From Haplomitrium mnioides (taxonomy: Eukaryota > Marchantiophyta > Haplomitriopsida > Calobryales), in contig JBNGIS010008168.1 in the NCBI GenBank assembly GCA_049999725.1, positions 1-36,887 of the forward strand: a stretch of 36,887 nucleotides of DNA, written 5' to 3'. The translations under genes were made by a program, and so were the position numbers. Under the pieces are notes generated by a model. The model was not told the origin of the DNA. It did not search any database and saw nothing but the letters and a program-made list of their open reading frames with translations. Shown one piece after another: positions 19,277 through 35,260 of the stretch (its first letter is position 1; each line of letters opens with the position of its first letter).

Positions 19277-21300
19277 TCACCGCGAAACTGAAATTGTACC
19301 GAACTGAGTTGAGATGATAAGAGTGTGTGACAAGCGAAAGCTGGTGTTGTAAATGAATGATCAATCCGATCGACTGCCTTGCTGCAGCGGGCTTGAATCA
19401 TAATCGTGGTGGAAGTAAGATTTTTATCACCGGCATGCCAACGATCAGGTAGTGAAGAGAGCGAGTGGGCTAGTCTATTCTATTCTAGAGGCGTGGATAG
19501 GAAAATTATATTCTTTGATGGCGGATAGGATGAATTTTACCATCAGGTTTTGATCAGGAAACCAATTTTCTGAGCATCATGGATATGAATGAATGGATGG
19601 GTGGATGAATTCTCAAGGCTATGGCTGCTGCTGATGGTCATGCCATTGCCAAGGGGACAGACAGGCAGTAAAGCCCAACACCATGGCTAGCTATTCTGCA
19701 TTCATATCTGGTTTAATGAGAAACTCGTACAACATTTCCTTCATCATTTCCTTCTCTTGCTCCAACTATTCACCTGCTTGAGCGCATTTTCAACACAAAA
19801 CCCACACGGAACGCAGGGTTGCATTCAGCCTTTAAGCTCCCCAGCTCCACGTGCTAGAGAGCAAGCAACTGGCGTGCCCTTCTCACGATGTCGTAAATTC
19901 GCTGCGAACAGTACACTGTTGCCTAATTGAATGGATTCATAATGTTTCCACAACCTGGCATTGCTCGTCCAGTGGGCCTAGCGCTCCTACAGTGGTACAC
20001 TGCATTGATTGACGAAATTATGAAAGACTGCCATGGTCTTAAATTCCACCCAACTCCCCTCATCTCATTAACGCCTTCCCCTCCCTCGCCGCCCTCACCA
20101 CATGATGATGATGAGGATTGGAACTCTCTTTCCCAGCTCCAAATAGAAGACAAGACAAAGCGTCCTGGTGCATTATGATTCCCGAATGTACGATTCGTCA
20201 TATTTTTCTCATGCGAAACGAAGATTTTTCGTCTTGGAGTACGTGTTTTGTTCTGAGCTGCTACTGCTACCTCTGTACGTTGCAGAGGGAAGTGAGGAGG
20301 TTCTCTTCTTCCTTCATTGTATGTTTTGCGTTGATCTTTTAAGGCCAGTTACATTGGGATTTGTGCTAAAGGTTGTTGAGCAGAATCGCAAATGACTGTG
20401 GACGATGGACTCATTCATGGGAGCCAAAAACGGAGGTCCCGCATTTCTCTGACCCCTGTTTTATGCTCATGATCTGATTGTTCTCCTTTTCCTGTGGCAT
20501 TGGATTAGTTTTCAGGTTCCTCCCATGTGGATCGACTGCAGTAAATTCCATCTGGAGGCCACGAAATTATTCGGTAGGGACAAAATAACCGTTGCTCCCG
20601 ATTGCCTTCCGACTTCGTAAATAATTTGAGACCGAAGCTTTCATACTCCAGTGCATGAAAGCGCGCTGCATTTTCCTGCTACTACATTGTTTGAATAAGT
20701 GTTCAGTTTTGCAATCTCTACTGTGCGTGGCATTTTGAATATTATGCAGAATCTGGTTTGCTTACGGGAAACAAGGGTGCGGTGGTGGAGGATGGAGCTG
20801 GCATATAGATGACCTTGTAATCCGCGTTTGTACGTTTGCTGTTTTGCATTTTCGTCAACAATGTGCTAAATGTGGTCGAATCTTCTGTTTGTTCTCCGAC
20901 AGCGCCTTGGTTTCTTGTTCTTCGACTACTGTATCATGTTGTTCAACAGTACTTCCTCTGTCCAAATAGAGAAATGTGTAAACTATTGCATGATCAGATT
21001 TGTATGCGATCGGCCTTCGGCGGTCACGCACACTGAACAGAAATTCGCACTATCAACCATTGTCAGTTGAGATGTCAAACAACCCTCAAAATGTGGAGCA
21101 CTTGAGCAATCAATCGTTGTTGCAAAGCACGCACGTGCTATAAACGGTGATGCATCCGAACAAGAAACAGTCCATGAAGAAAATGTGTTTTGCTCTCTCC
21201 TGTAGCGAGGCCCATTGGATGACTTGTTCACCTTTCAAAGAAGGACAAGTGTCATAACGTAAATTTGAACCTTCTTTTCTTATTAGGAAACGAATCTACG
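19277..21300. other. Intergenic region; no gene seen
   Basis: About 2 kb downstream of the receptor gene. Short frames on both strands (for example 19927-20178, 20836-21036) have no start context, motif or repeat worth calling. The first ~200 bases are presumably 3' UTR. Nothing else recognised. Confidence 0.5.
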
Positions 21301-21309
21301 CAACGAAAA

Positions 21310-21380
21310 TATCTTACTACGAGATCGAACCCTCGTCAGGTAGATGTTCAGAGGGCGTCTCTTTCCACTCAGCCAAAACA
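21310..21380 (-). repeat. tRNA-like SINE head (A box and B box)
   Basis: On the minus strand TTGGCTGAGTGG (complement of 21366-21377) fits the RNA polymerase III A box TRGCNNAGYGG, and GGTTCGATCTC (complement of 21321-21331) fits the B box GGTTCGANNC, about 35 bases apart as in a tRNA. The flanks do not close an acceptor stem, so this is not a functional tRNA. The A box resembles tRNA-Leu/Ser. The body may run on to about 21240. Most likely a tRNA-derived SINE or tRNA pseudogene. Confidence 0.6.
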
Positions 21381-21500
21381 AACTGTAGGCATCAAAAGTT
21401 ACCATAGTTACCGTTTTAAAAATTTGTAAAGAAAAAAATGGCAACAGGCCAGGCAGCGATTGTTGGGGTGTTGGATGATGTCAGCATTCGTACCTGGCCT

Positions 21501-21573
21501 TGGAGATGCGGGGTATCGATCCCCGTACCTCTCGCATGCTAAGCGAGCGCTCTACCATCTGAGCTACATCCCC
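21501..21573 (-). tRNA. tRNA-Ala (anticodon AGC)
   Basis: 73 nt on the minus strand, starting GGGGATGTAGCTCAGATGG and ending CATCTCCA without encoded CCA. The acceptor stem is GGGGATG/CATCTCC with one G-U pair, the D arm carries AGCTCAGATGGTAGAGC, the anticodon stem CTCGC/GCGAG holds the loop TTAGCAT with AGC, and the T arm is CGGGG-ATCGATA-CCCCG. AGC is read as IGC after editing and decodes GCU/GCC/GCA. No intron. A T-run (complement of 21432-21438) about 60 bases downstream could serve as polymerase III terminator. Confidence 0.97.
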
Positions 21574-21655
21574 GGAATGGTTAACTTGAAATTCTTTTTG
21601 CATATATTTACTAATTAGGTTTTTTTCTTACCAAACAGTAAGATCATGGGTGGTG

Positions 21656-22287
21656 ATGACTATGGCGGGCGCTGTGATGAGCTCGTGGACGCACTCTTAT
21701 GTGCCGACAAACGTTCCATGGCGAGCTGATGCTTCCCATGGCCCTCTACAAACAGTGCCGCTGGTTTCTATTCGTTCACGAGCGATTCTCACAAGTGTTG
21801 TTGCATGTTTGAAAGAGACTCCCAAACCTGACCTACCCAAATCTACTCTGCAAATTTCTCCAGTACGGTCTCACTCTGCTTCTCTCTTAAAATTTGACAT
21901 TGTGAGTGACAGTTGATTCGTGGCTGTTTTCGTTTATATCGCCAATGGGATGCGAGATTTCGCATACTTGATAGCTTTTGCGAGTATCTCTCTCTTTTGA
22001 ATACTTTTCTTGTAGACGAATGCGTTTTTGGGTTTCTGGCAGCCGGCCTAACAATCTCAACTTGTCTTGTATTTGAGCAGGAAGATCGCAAGTATCTGCT
22101 GAAACTTACTGTAGGATGTGCAGGTGGTGCGATAGTGATCAAGTATGGTAGCATTCTGTTCCCTGCCTTAACGCAACCCAACCTTACACAAGCGTTGTGG
22201 ATGATTTCGGTTCCAGTGCTTGTCAGTATGCTGGTGTTGACTGTGGCTACCATAAATCAGTCAGATTCCTCCATGGATCCTCCTTGA
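21656..22287 (+). CDS. Predicted plastid-targeted small membrane protein, splice junction unresolved
   Basis: Two open segments appear to form one gene. The first (ATG 21656 or 21662 to about 21900) is Ser/Arg/Thr-rich and poor in acids, like a chloroplast transit peptide, ending PKPDLPKSTLQ. The second (from about 22018 after a strong 'cttttcttgtag' acceptor to the stop at 22285) is a hydrophobic domain with three likely membrane spans: FGFLAAGLTISTCLVF, LTVGCAGGAIVIKYGSILF and ISVPVLVSMLVLTVATI. A good donor GTGAGT is at 21900, but its phase does not fit the acceptor at 22018; another donor or a small middle exon is needed. I do not recognise the family. The second exon could alternatively belong to a longer, differently started gene. 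Confidence 0.5.
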
Positions 22288-22649
22288 CTTCGTTGTGCAG
22301 TTTCTGGTAGTGGGTGGTCACTGATTGTTTGTGTGGCAGTAGAGGTTTTCAATCCAACATTGTATCCACGCACGGATTGTCGCGTACTACTTTTATTACC
22401 AAGGACTTCTTTTCTTTAATCTCTGAATGGACGGGTTAGGAACTTGCATGATTTTGTTCTGTGTGCCATCGAAACAGTGCTGACAATAGCTCTCTTTGGG
22501 AATCCGGCAAAATCTGTGATTGGTGAAGTGTCTTTTAATAATAGCGTTCTTCAAAAATTGATTCTGAATACTGAGTGCCATTTGGATATAAGCATATCTG
22601 GTGCAGTGCTCATTAGAAAACTGCAAAGTTTCCAACTTCGGGTCTAGAA
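22288..22649. other. Intergenic; 3' flank of the membrane-protein gene
   Basis: No coding sequence supported. Short frames here are continuations of repeat-driven openness from the adjacent array. Confidence 0.45.
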
Positions 22650-22970
22650 ATTCAGGTAAAAACTCTGAAGGTTTGAAGTGGCTGGTCAAATATTCAAGCA
22701 AACCCTCCGAATTACTCAAATTGGTATCAGAATTCAAGCACAATCTCATGTCCAGGTCAAGAATGTCAACCAAATTCCGAACCACAGGTTCAGACATTCA
22801 AGAAATCTCTTGGTAGTTCTGAATCTCAACTTCAAATATTCAACCAAACTACGATGTTCTGAATTTTCCGTTCCAGATTTCAAGCAAGCATTTAAGGTCT
22901 CAAAGTTTGGGTTTAGAAATTCAAGCAAACGGTGAAGCCTGAAGTTTGGGACCAGAGATCAAGCACATCT
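22650..22970. repeat. Degenerate ~40-bp tandem repeat array with ATTCAAGCAA core
   Basis: The core 'attcaagcaa' or a close variant starts at 22650, 22692, 22732, 22796, 22838, 22877, 22919 and 22958, mostly 39-42 bases apart; a weaker 'gtcaagaa' at 22756 is exactly 40 before 22796. Bases between cores are also related ('tccgaattac', 'tctgaattt', 'gttccg'). Read on the minus strand, two units give the similar peptides EFLDPKLETL and EFLNPNFETL, but a period not divisible by three argues against a translated repeat. Confidence 0.7.
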
Positions 22971-23728
22971 GATGTTCCGGATGATGATTTCAAGTTGTCA
23001 ACTGCACTGTCCAAATCAGGTTCCGAATTTCCACACTATTCAACAAAGCAGTTCCAATGAAAGTAAGCATATTACCCAATATACGGTTGTGCTGCCAGCG
23101 TAGCCCGCTGATGACAATTGGTACCCACTTTTCCTCCCACGATGTTCGTTACCCCTGTCCACAGTGATCTTGTTTCTATTACCTACTGTGGCAATTCCTA
23201 CGATGTCAACTTTTCCAGGACCGTAGCCACTGGGTCATGAAATTTGAGCTCCGTCAAAATCTGAACCCTTGCTACTATTCTTTAGCGAATCTGGTGGAGA
23301 AAGCCAAGTGAGATTTTGAAATGTGATGTGTGTCCGTACCTCACATGCAGGAGAATGAGACGGGATGAGCAACGACCACTTTCTTAGAGAAAAAAAACAA
23401 GCCCATTGGCTACCACTTCCTGGATGGCATTGCACGCCACGCCTCAGCAGTTTGCCTGAGCATGCAAGGCGCTTTCCGTAGTCAGTACGGCTCTTAATTG
23501 CTTGCTTGTCTGTTTCGTAGATGCTAGCCGTCGTCAAAATGAGCCATCGAGATCGCCTGACTTGGTGAAGAAGGCTATTTCCATCCGGTGCCTTTTGTCG
23601 GTGAGGGTGCGTTGGCGTCTTCTGAGGCTGTTGAGATATGTTTCCCGGGTTCACTTCATCAAGTGGAAGAAGGGTTGATTGCTGCAATCTCATTTGGTTG
23701 AGAATTCTGGTTCATAGGGCAAGGAACG
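22971..23728. promoter_or_regulatory. Upstream/promoter region of the copper transporter gene
   Basis: About 750 bases without a supported gene. Two GTAC tetramers (near 23334 and 23485) lie within 400 bases of the ATG. GTAC is the core of the plant copper-response element bound by SPL7/CRR1, but it occurs often by chance, so the link is weak. Confidence 0.35.
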
Positions 23729-24211
23729 ATGGGGATGGGAGATATGAACCCCATGAGCCCTGACAATTCCATGGGAGATATGGGAATGAGTGATGCAGGA
23801 ATGATGCGCGAAAACTTCTATTGGGGTGACAACATGCGAGTTCTTTTCGAGCAGTGGCACACAAAGACCTGGGTGCAATACCTGCTTACCCTGCTGGCAA
23901 TCTTTGCCTTCGCTGCTCTATACGAGTGGCTTGGAAGTGTGAGGAAGTATTTTACTGTCAGGGCTGCGGCTGCAGGGCAGGGTCCTCATTCACCCAGTGC
24001 TAAGATCCCGCTCCTGGGAAATTCTCAAAATGTTTCGCATTTGGTGCAAACGCTCATGCACGGCGTGATTGCAGCATGTGGGTATTTTCTCATGCTCATC
24101 GTCATGACCTACAACATCGGAGCGTTCATGGCTGTACTATTGGGGTTGATGCTGGGCTTCTTCCTGTTTAGGGGCCATGAAAGCACTGATTCTTCTTGTG
24201 AGACTGCGTGA
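23729..24211 (+). CDS. CTR/COPT-family copper transporter (160 aa, intronless)
   Basis: A high-affinity Cu(I) importer that works as a trimer in the plasma membrane (or an internal membrane). The N-terminus is rich in Met in Mets-type clusters (MGMGDMNPMS, MGDMGM, AGMM) that gather copper. Three membrane spans follow: about residues 48-69, 98-120 and 127-147. The family signatures are present: MLIVM (Met122, Met126; MxxxM of the second span) and GLMLG (Gly139, Gly143; GxxxG of the third span) that packs the trimer. A hydrophilic loop separates spans 1 and 2. The ATG at 23729 is followed by the Met-rich segment at once, so this start is secure. Intronless, as many COPT genes are. AATAAA at 24573 is a possible polyadenylation signal. 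A single C-terminal Cys (157) could take part in copper hand-off. Confidence 0.95.
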   Translation: MGMGDMNPMSPDNSMGDMGMSDAGMMRENFYWGDNMRVLFEQWHTKTWVQYLLTLLAIFAFAALYEWLGSVRKYFTVRAAAAGQGPHSPSAKIPLLGNSQNVSHLVQTLMHGVIAACGYFLMLIVMTYNIGAFMAVLLGLMLGFFLFRGHESTDSSCETA

Positions 24212-25780
24212 AATGACACACGGTTTCTTCTGAAGCTGTTCTCCCAAAAAATTCAACTGCCAGTGGGTGTGCAGTTGAGAGAATATTCGAACTCTGTAAA
24301 ATGCAATATAAATATCCGCCGTTGAACTTTTGGTAAGAAAATCGCTCGTAGATCTGCAGATCTTCACGAAATCTTCAATCTCGTGAAAGAACCCTACAGT
24401 ACACTAGATTCGAAATGTCTTTCAAGTAGATCATATAGCTAAGCATCTGTATCTTGGGGGACTAGTCAAATCCGAGCTCAAATCATCCGTGGAAGGATAA
24501 TGCGATCCCAGCACTCAGGGTACTGCCCTTTTTTCGCTTGCGCACTTCTCGACTGTATTGAATCACATACAGAATAAAGATTTACTTCCGCGCATCCCTT
24601 CATAAACAATTTTTTCCATTTACTTCGAATCCATGAAATCGCATCCTCTCGTGTATCTCATCCATTTGAACTGCTTTCGACTGATGATTTTGTACCCGGG
24701 AAACTTTAGATTAGGCATTCAGATTCCAGTTGCAACACATATTCTTGAAGAGGATGTTTTAGGGAATCAATTTTCAGCAGGCTTTTCAATGCTGGTGAGT
24801 ACGATATCCAGATGAAGCAAAGCTTAGAGGTTATCTATCCTCCTGCACTTGTACAGAACTATCAACTAGTATGATCCCCCACCATTTTCAATTTCTCACC
24901 AGGGATTCCGAGTATGGTAGCCAATAGACACTTAGGGAAGGGGCCTGATTTTCCGACTTTTCGCCGTTCTTCCTATGTTCCTCTTTATGTTATCGCGTGC
25001 TTGGTCCACAGAAATCGTTTGCATTTGTCGTGTGATTGAATAACACATTTTGCGTGATGGTTTTCTCCACAAGGTTCAATTGTTTCGAATTTGTGGAAAA
25101 GGTCAGGATGCAAAATCATGTGCCACCTTCCTTGACTAGTCAGGAATCCCCGAAACGCAATTTTCGCATCCAGTTTATTACAGTCCCTTCTGGCCACTAT
25201 CTCTCAAAAATAGTTGTTCCTTGGTGTTATTATCTTGAAAACTGCCAACTTTTCTACGCTGGTCTTGACATTTTTGGCTTTCTTTTTGTCTTGTACAGAC
25301 ACAATTTGTCTTGTCGGTCAGCATCTTCAATGTTCGGGGCGATCAAGCACTGGGGACCGTGTTTGCGCTTGTGCTCTATCCATCATACTCTCAAAAGTTA
25401 GGATTCGAAAGCTATTTCAACGTGCAAAATCCAATGAAAAGGTTGAATCGGATGTTTATGTACATTGATTGATCCCAAGATTGTAGCCATTGCCTGATAC
25501 AAAATAGTACACTATTGTCAAGCTCATTCTGAACGGAGTAATGTACAAGGCGTGATCCCGTTATTCGAGCTGGAAGCCTGCTGGCGAGGTGGAATCTGGG
25601 AAGAAAACTCCCGCTATTAGTCATTCCTGCAGCTCAATGATCTCCCAGGATCATCCTGGACAGTCAATCGCTTCATCAGCAGTTGTCGGATCATGCGTGT
25701 GAGCGAAATTTCACAGCGTCAGCAATTCACAAGTCAATAATCACAGCGAATGCATTTCAGAAGCGTTACCTGAGAGGTGC
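24212..25780. other. Intergenic; no gene seen
   Basis: Contains the copper transporter 3' UTR (AATAAA at 24573) and then about 1.2 kb with no recognisable coding sequence, RNA or repeat. The frame 25036-25401 is open but its translation shows no family signature. Confidence 0.5.
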
Positions 25781-26179
25781 CTAACCCTGGCGTGTTTCCA
25801 CTGATTGCTGAGAAGGGAAGGGTGGGAAAGAGAAGGTGGGAAATTGGAAGTGGGGCTGAGGAAATGGTGGAAGCGAGAAATGAGGGAAAGTAAGGTGGGC
25901 CAGTGGTGTGGATTGGTAGGGGGCCAGAGGAGGCAACGAGAAGGAAGGGAAAGGGGGAAATGAGTAATGAAACTCTGAACCTATGTGCGATGGTTGGGCA
26001 AGAGGAGGGAACGAAGAAGGGGGGAGAGGAGGGAAAAAAAATGGGTAATACTTCTCATCCTTCACAGTTGCCTCAGGTTTCACTTCCTGGGCATCTGCAG
26101 ATGCTGCAGCGAATGATGCAGACAGCGCAAGCACAGGAACCATGAACGCGAGCAGTGTGGTACATCTCCTAGAAGCCAT
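25781..26179 (-). CDS. Small secreted Pro/Phe-rich protein (132 aa)
   Basis: The start is taken at ATG 26179 (MASRRCTTLLAF), because it opens a textbook signal peptide (n-region Arg-Arg, hydrophobic core to ~residue 22, Ala-rich cleavage zone AASADA). An upstream frame continues to 26305 but would bury this peptide. The mature part has a short charged stretch (EVKPEATVKDEKYY), then repeats of PPFP, PPLA and SFPPF with Phe, His and Tyr (FFFPPLPP, SFPPFPSFSLPPLAP, FSLPPFPQPHF). Composition suggests a cell-wall or apoplastic proline-rich protein; no Ser-Pro4 extensin or PPVYK motifs are seen, and there is no Cys in the mature chain. No family assigned. Low-complexity could in part be chance, but signal peptide plus repeats together favour a real gene. 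Confidence 0.6.
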   Translation of the reverse strand: MASRRCTTLLAFMVPVLALSASFAAASADAQEVKPEATVKDEKYYPFFFPPLPPSSFPPLAQPSHIGSEFHYSFPPFPSFSLPPLAPYQSTPLAHLTFPHFSLPPFPQPHFQFPTFSFPPFPSQQSVETRQG

Positions 26180-26309
26180 CTCTTTTGCTGCCCACAAACC
26201 TCTCAAGATATCCTCTTGGATAGTCTGTTGCACAGATGGAGCCCTGAAATGTGTGAGGTTGCGAAATTCATTTATCTGCATGAGATGGAGAACAGAAAAA
26301 CCCAATGTA

Positions 26310-31218
<4,909 letters not shown>

Positions 31219-31309
31219 TTTCCTGAACCAGTTGAAGCAACTGCGAAGCGACCCGACACAAATCTGCCGCTACGCCTGCGCTTCCAGAGACCCCAGAGGC
31301 AATAGCTGA

Positions 31310-32736
<1,427 letters not shown>

Positions 32737-32759
32737 CTACAGAAGTGGCATTGAAAAGA

Positions 32760-33111
32760 GCTATCAATGTAACAGATAATTGACGACATTTTGTTCCTCT
32801 TCAGGTTATGACCTTACAATGAATGTTTGAAACCGACAGATACTGAGATTTTACAAACCCACCCAATCAATAATTCAGGAGCGGAATCTGATCAAACCTC
32901 AAGAAAAATATCATGCTTTCATCAGCTTCGGAGAGACATCAACGAAACACAAGAAATTGGGATACTAATCCAAATGTTGGCATACTTGTCCAACCAAACG
33001 ATTGGTATGCTCATACATACTCTACCCCTATATACACATATACATTGCTATACCCTATATACACATATAGGTTGCTATACAGCATATATGCATGCATGCT
33101 ATATTCTAACA
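32760..33111 (-). repeat. Probable 3' LTR of the copia element (inner end defined, outer end not)
   Basis: On the minus strand TGTTAGAATATAGC starts at 33111, directly after the purine-rich GAGTGGGAG (complement of 33112-33120), a typical copia polypurine tract and LTR start. The LTR runs toward lower coordinates, through repeated 'ctatatacacatat' (33036-33068), but I cannot find its end, which must be above the PDS pseudogene at 32736. Confidence 0.55.
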
Positions 33112-33149
33112 CTCCCACTCAGATTAGCTATAATAGATAAGCTGGAAAA

Positions 33150-33455
33150 TGCAGCTGTTGCTGTTGTTTGTAGATGACTCCCTAAGCTGGAAAATGCTGC
33201 TGTTGCCATTGTTTGTAGATGACTCCCACTCAGTTGTGACATTCACGTGGCTTTTGCTGTTGCTGTTGTTTGTAGATGACTCCCACTCAGCTGCATGTCA
33301 TTGTGAACATTCACTCGACTGTTTTTGTTGTTTGTAGATGACTCCCACTCAGCTGCATGTCATTGTGAACATTCACTTGGCTGTTGCTGTTGTTTGTAGA
33401 TGACTCCCACTCAGCTTCATGTCATTGTGGACATTCACTTGGCTGTTGGCTACTC
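33150..33455. repeat. Minisatellite, ~57-62-bp units
   Basis: 'gtttgtagatgactccc' starts at 33166, 33211, 33268, 33330 and 33392; spacings are 45, 57, 62 and 62. The full unit includes 'cactcagctgcatgtcattgtgaacattcac' and 'ctgttgctgtt'. It lies between the copia RNase H and its polypurine tract; each unit carries the 'actcccactca' found at the tract. Confidence 0.9.
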
Positions 33456-33463
33456 CCACTGAG

Positions 33464-33763
33464 CTAGGGTACTGCGTTGTTTGTCTTGATGAAATATGGA
33501 GGCAGTGGATTAGGAAAATCCAGTTTCCTGAAGGAGATTTCGGATTCATAGAGTCTCATTGTTTGCCTCCTGGAAAGCAAGAAATTCTGCTTTAGATGGT
33601 ATATATCAGCATCAAAGGTGATTGTATTGGAGAGTGATCCATTAAATGTGATGCCAAGTTCAGAAGTGCCATTTGGATAGTGCAGCACAAGAAAGCCAGC
33701 CTGCCATTGCTCATTTGAATTCTCAGACATAAACCTGCATAGCTGTCCAAATGAGGCTGTCAA
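33464..33763 (-). pseudogene. Copia RNase H fragment
   Basis: Contains SENSNEQWQAGFLVLHY followed by NGTSELGITFNGS and FDADIY. These correspond to the copia segment 'HWQA..R.LRYL.GT...GI' ahead of the RNase H 'SDADWAG' site; the latter is altered. Stops flank it. Confidence 0.75.
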
Positions 33764-33794
33764 CTAGAGTGGCATAAGAAAACATGTTGATGAT

Positions 33795-34330
33795 GGGGCT
33801 GGGCCCTGTTGGGGTTCAAGTGTGGACACGTGAGCAGACAAATTCATCCTGGGCACTTAAGGAGTAAAAGTCGGATGGCAAGAGGCCATCCCAAACTCTG
33901 CAAGCTTGTTCAGGATATACCTTTGTTGGTAGATTCCGAGGAGCTTGCTGGCCCTGTCTCTTACCACTTGAAAACCCAATAAATAGTGCAAATGCCCTGA
34001 ATCAATCATTTCAAAAAATGGATGACAATTGTTCCTTAAAAACTGAAAGTTCATCTGAACTGTCAGTCAGGAGAAGAAGATCATCCACATAGATTGCAAT
34101 AATAAAAATGGGGCTGGGAGCCGTTGGGGTCAAGTGTGGACGTGTTAGCGGACAAATTTGTCCCAGGCACAAAAAAGGAGTCGAAGTGGGGTGGCAAGAG
34201 GCCATCCGAAACCCTGCAAGCTTGTTCAGAATGTAACGTTTGTTGGTGGATTCTGGAAAGCTTGTTGGCCTTGTTGCTTACCACTTAAAACCTAATATAT
34301 AGTGCAAAGGCCCTAAATATATAGTTCAGC
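33795..34330. repeat. 315-bp direct tandem duplication inside copia RT
   Basis: 33795-34109 and 34110-about 34330 are diverged copies: 'ggggctggg', 'caagtgtggac', 'ggcaagaggccatcc' and 'tgcaagcttgttcag' each recur 313-316 bases apart. The second copy is followed by the related 'agaagatcatcca' (34332) as at 34076. Copies differ by many substitutions, so it is not recent. Confidence 0.85.
33857..34290 (-). pseudogene. Copia reverse transcriptase C-terminal part
   Basis: Shows IYVDDLLLLTDSSDEL with the catalytic YVDD, then FLRNNC, a segment with DSGHLHYLLGFQVVRD (usually D-L-G-x-L-x-Y-F-L-G-I-E) and GIYQQRYILNKLAEFGMASC (usually 'QRKYxxDLLxxxGM'). Stops and frame changes occur, and part is duplicated in tandem. 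Confidence 0.85.
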
Positions 34331-34430
34331 AAGGAGAAGATCATCCAAATAGACTGCAAAACATTCCAGCACTCAAACACACATGAATCATAAGTGCATT
34401 CAAGAAAATGTGCATCAAGGAGAAAAACCT

Positions 34431-34774
34431 TCAATTTTTGATACGAGGCACGAGATGCTTGTTCAAGTCAATGGAGAGCCTTTCAAAGAAGACAGACCTG
34501 AGTTGGAGAGTGAGATACTTCCAACCTGGTGGTTGTTGCCTGTAGGTGGTTTCCATAGATGAAAAATACAAGCCCTCTGCTGATGGAGAAATGGATGACG
34601 ATATGACATTTTCATCAAACGTAATATCCCTGCAGTAGGGTTCATCTTGCCTCTGGCGGTTCCTGGAATATGAGCGCATGCTGTGCAGCCAAGTACCCAA
34701 AGATGCTTAATGATATGTTTCTGCCCAGACCATAGTTCTGAAGGTGTCTTATTGTGAAGTAATGAGAGAGGCAC
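34431..34774 (-). pseudogene. Copia integrase C-terminal fragment
   Basis: Reads NKTPSELWSGQKHIIKHLWVLGCTACAHIP, matching the conserved copia integrase end (N-x-T-P-x-E-x-W, then L-R-V-F-G-C-x-A). RGKMNPTAG and a frame change follow. The catalytic D-D-E core is not seen upstream, so it is deleted. Confidence 0.85.
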
Positions 34775-34896
34775 ATGTTGTGCAGGTAGTTGTAGACTTT
34801 GTTCACAAATGTGGCCAAGTTGCTGATGCCATAAATTGGTGGAGGAAGATAGGATTGACTGTTGACAACAGTAGAGCAGTGAAGGACATAAAGATT

Positions 34897-35260
34897 TTAG
34901 AAAAACAACCTACTACCAATTGTCTGATCCTGATGAATGAGTTGGAAAGAAGAGTCTTCCAAGAAGGAGATCATAATGCTGCCTTCAGTCAGCATCTTCA
35001 CAGAAATAAGGTTGTGTTGCCCTGCTGGAGTGTACTTGACAACGTTTTTTTTTGGAAGTATCAAAGAAAAGTGAGTAGTGCCATGAGAGAGGGCGAGAGA
35101 GACATCTCCCACTGCTGTAGTATACAATTTGTCACCTCCAATGCCATAGATGAGAGTAGGCCGAATAGAAGACAAGTGACTGAAGAAGTTGGTTGCAGCA
35201 GATGTGAAGATTGCAAGCCTGAATCCATAATCCAATGGTGTCAGGGGCTACCACAGATAT
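34897..35260 (-). pseudogene. Copia protease/GAG-pre-integrase fragment
   Basis: IGGDKLYTTAVGDVSL (copia 'v.GDG..l...GiG.v'), LPKKNVVKYTPAGQHNLISVKMLTEG (normally 'VLYVPgL.xNLLSVsqL') are recognisable. The preceding aspartic protease site (about 35225-35235) is degraded. It confirms the copia type and orientation. Confidence 0.75.

Larger units (their letters stand above)
33111..35260 (-). mobile_element. Degenerate Ty1/copia retrotransposon, internal part
   Basis: Minus-strand order from high to low coordinate: protease/GAG-pre-integrase piece, end of integrase, reverse transcriptase with YVDD, RNase H, polypurine tract. Integrase before RT is the copia order. Large parts are deleted (integrase core, most of the RT fingers) and stops are frequent. 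A 315-bp direct duplication and a minisatellite lie inside. Confidence 0.85.

Noticed and set aside
23235-23693. 152-codon minus-strand frame upstream of the copper transporter
   Set aside because: No motif; composition does not differ from flanking non-coding sequence.
33150-33455. CRISPR-like array (regular repeats with spacers)
   Set aside because: The whole unit is repeated including the would-be spacers, and the context is a plant retrotransposon: it is a minisatellite.
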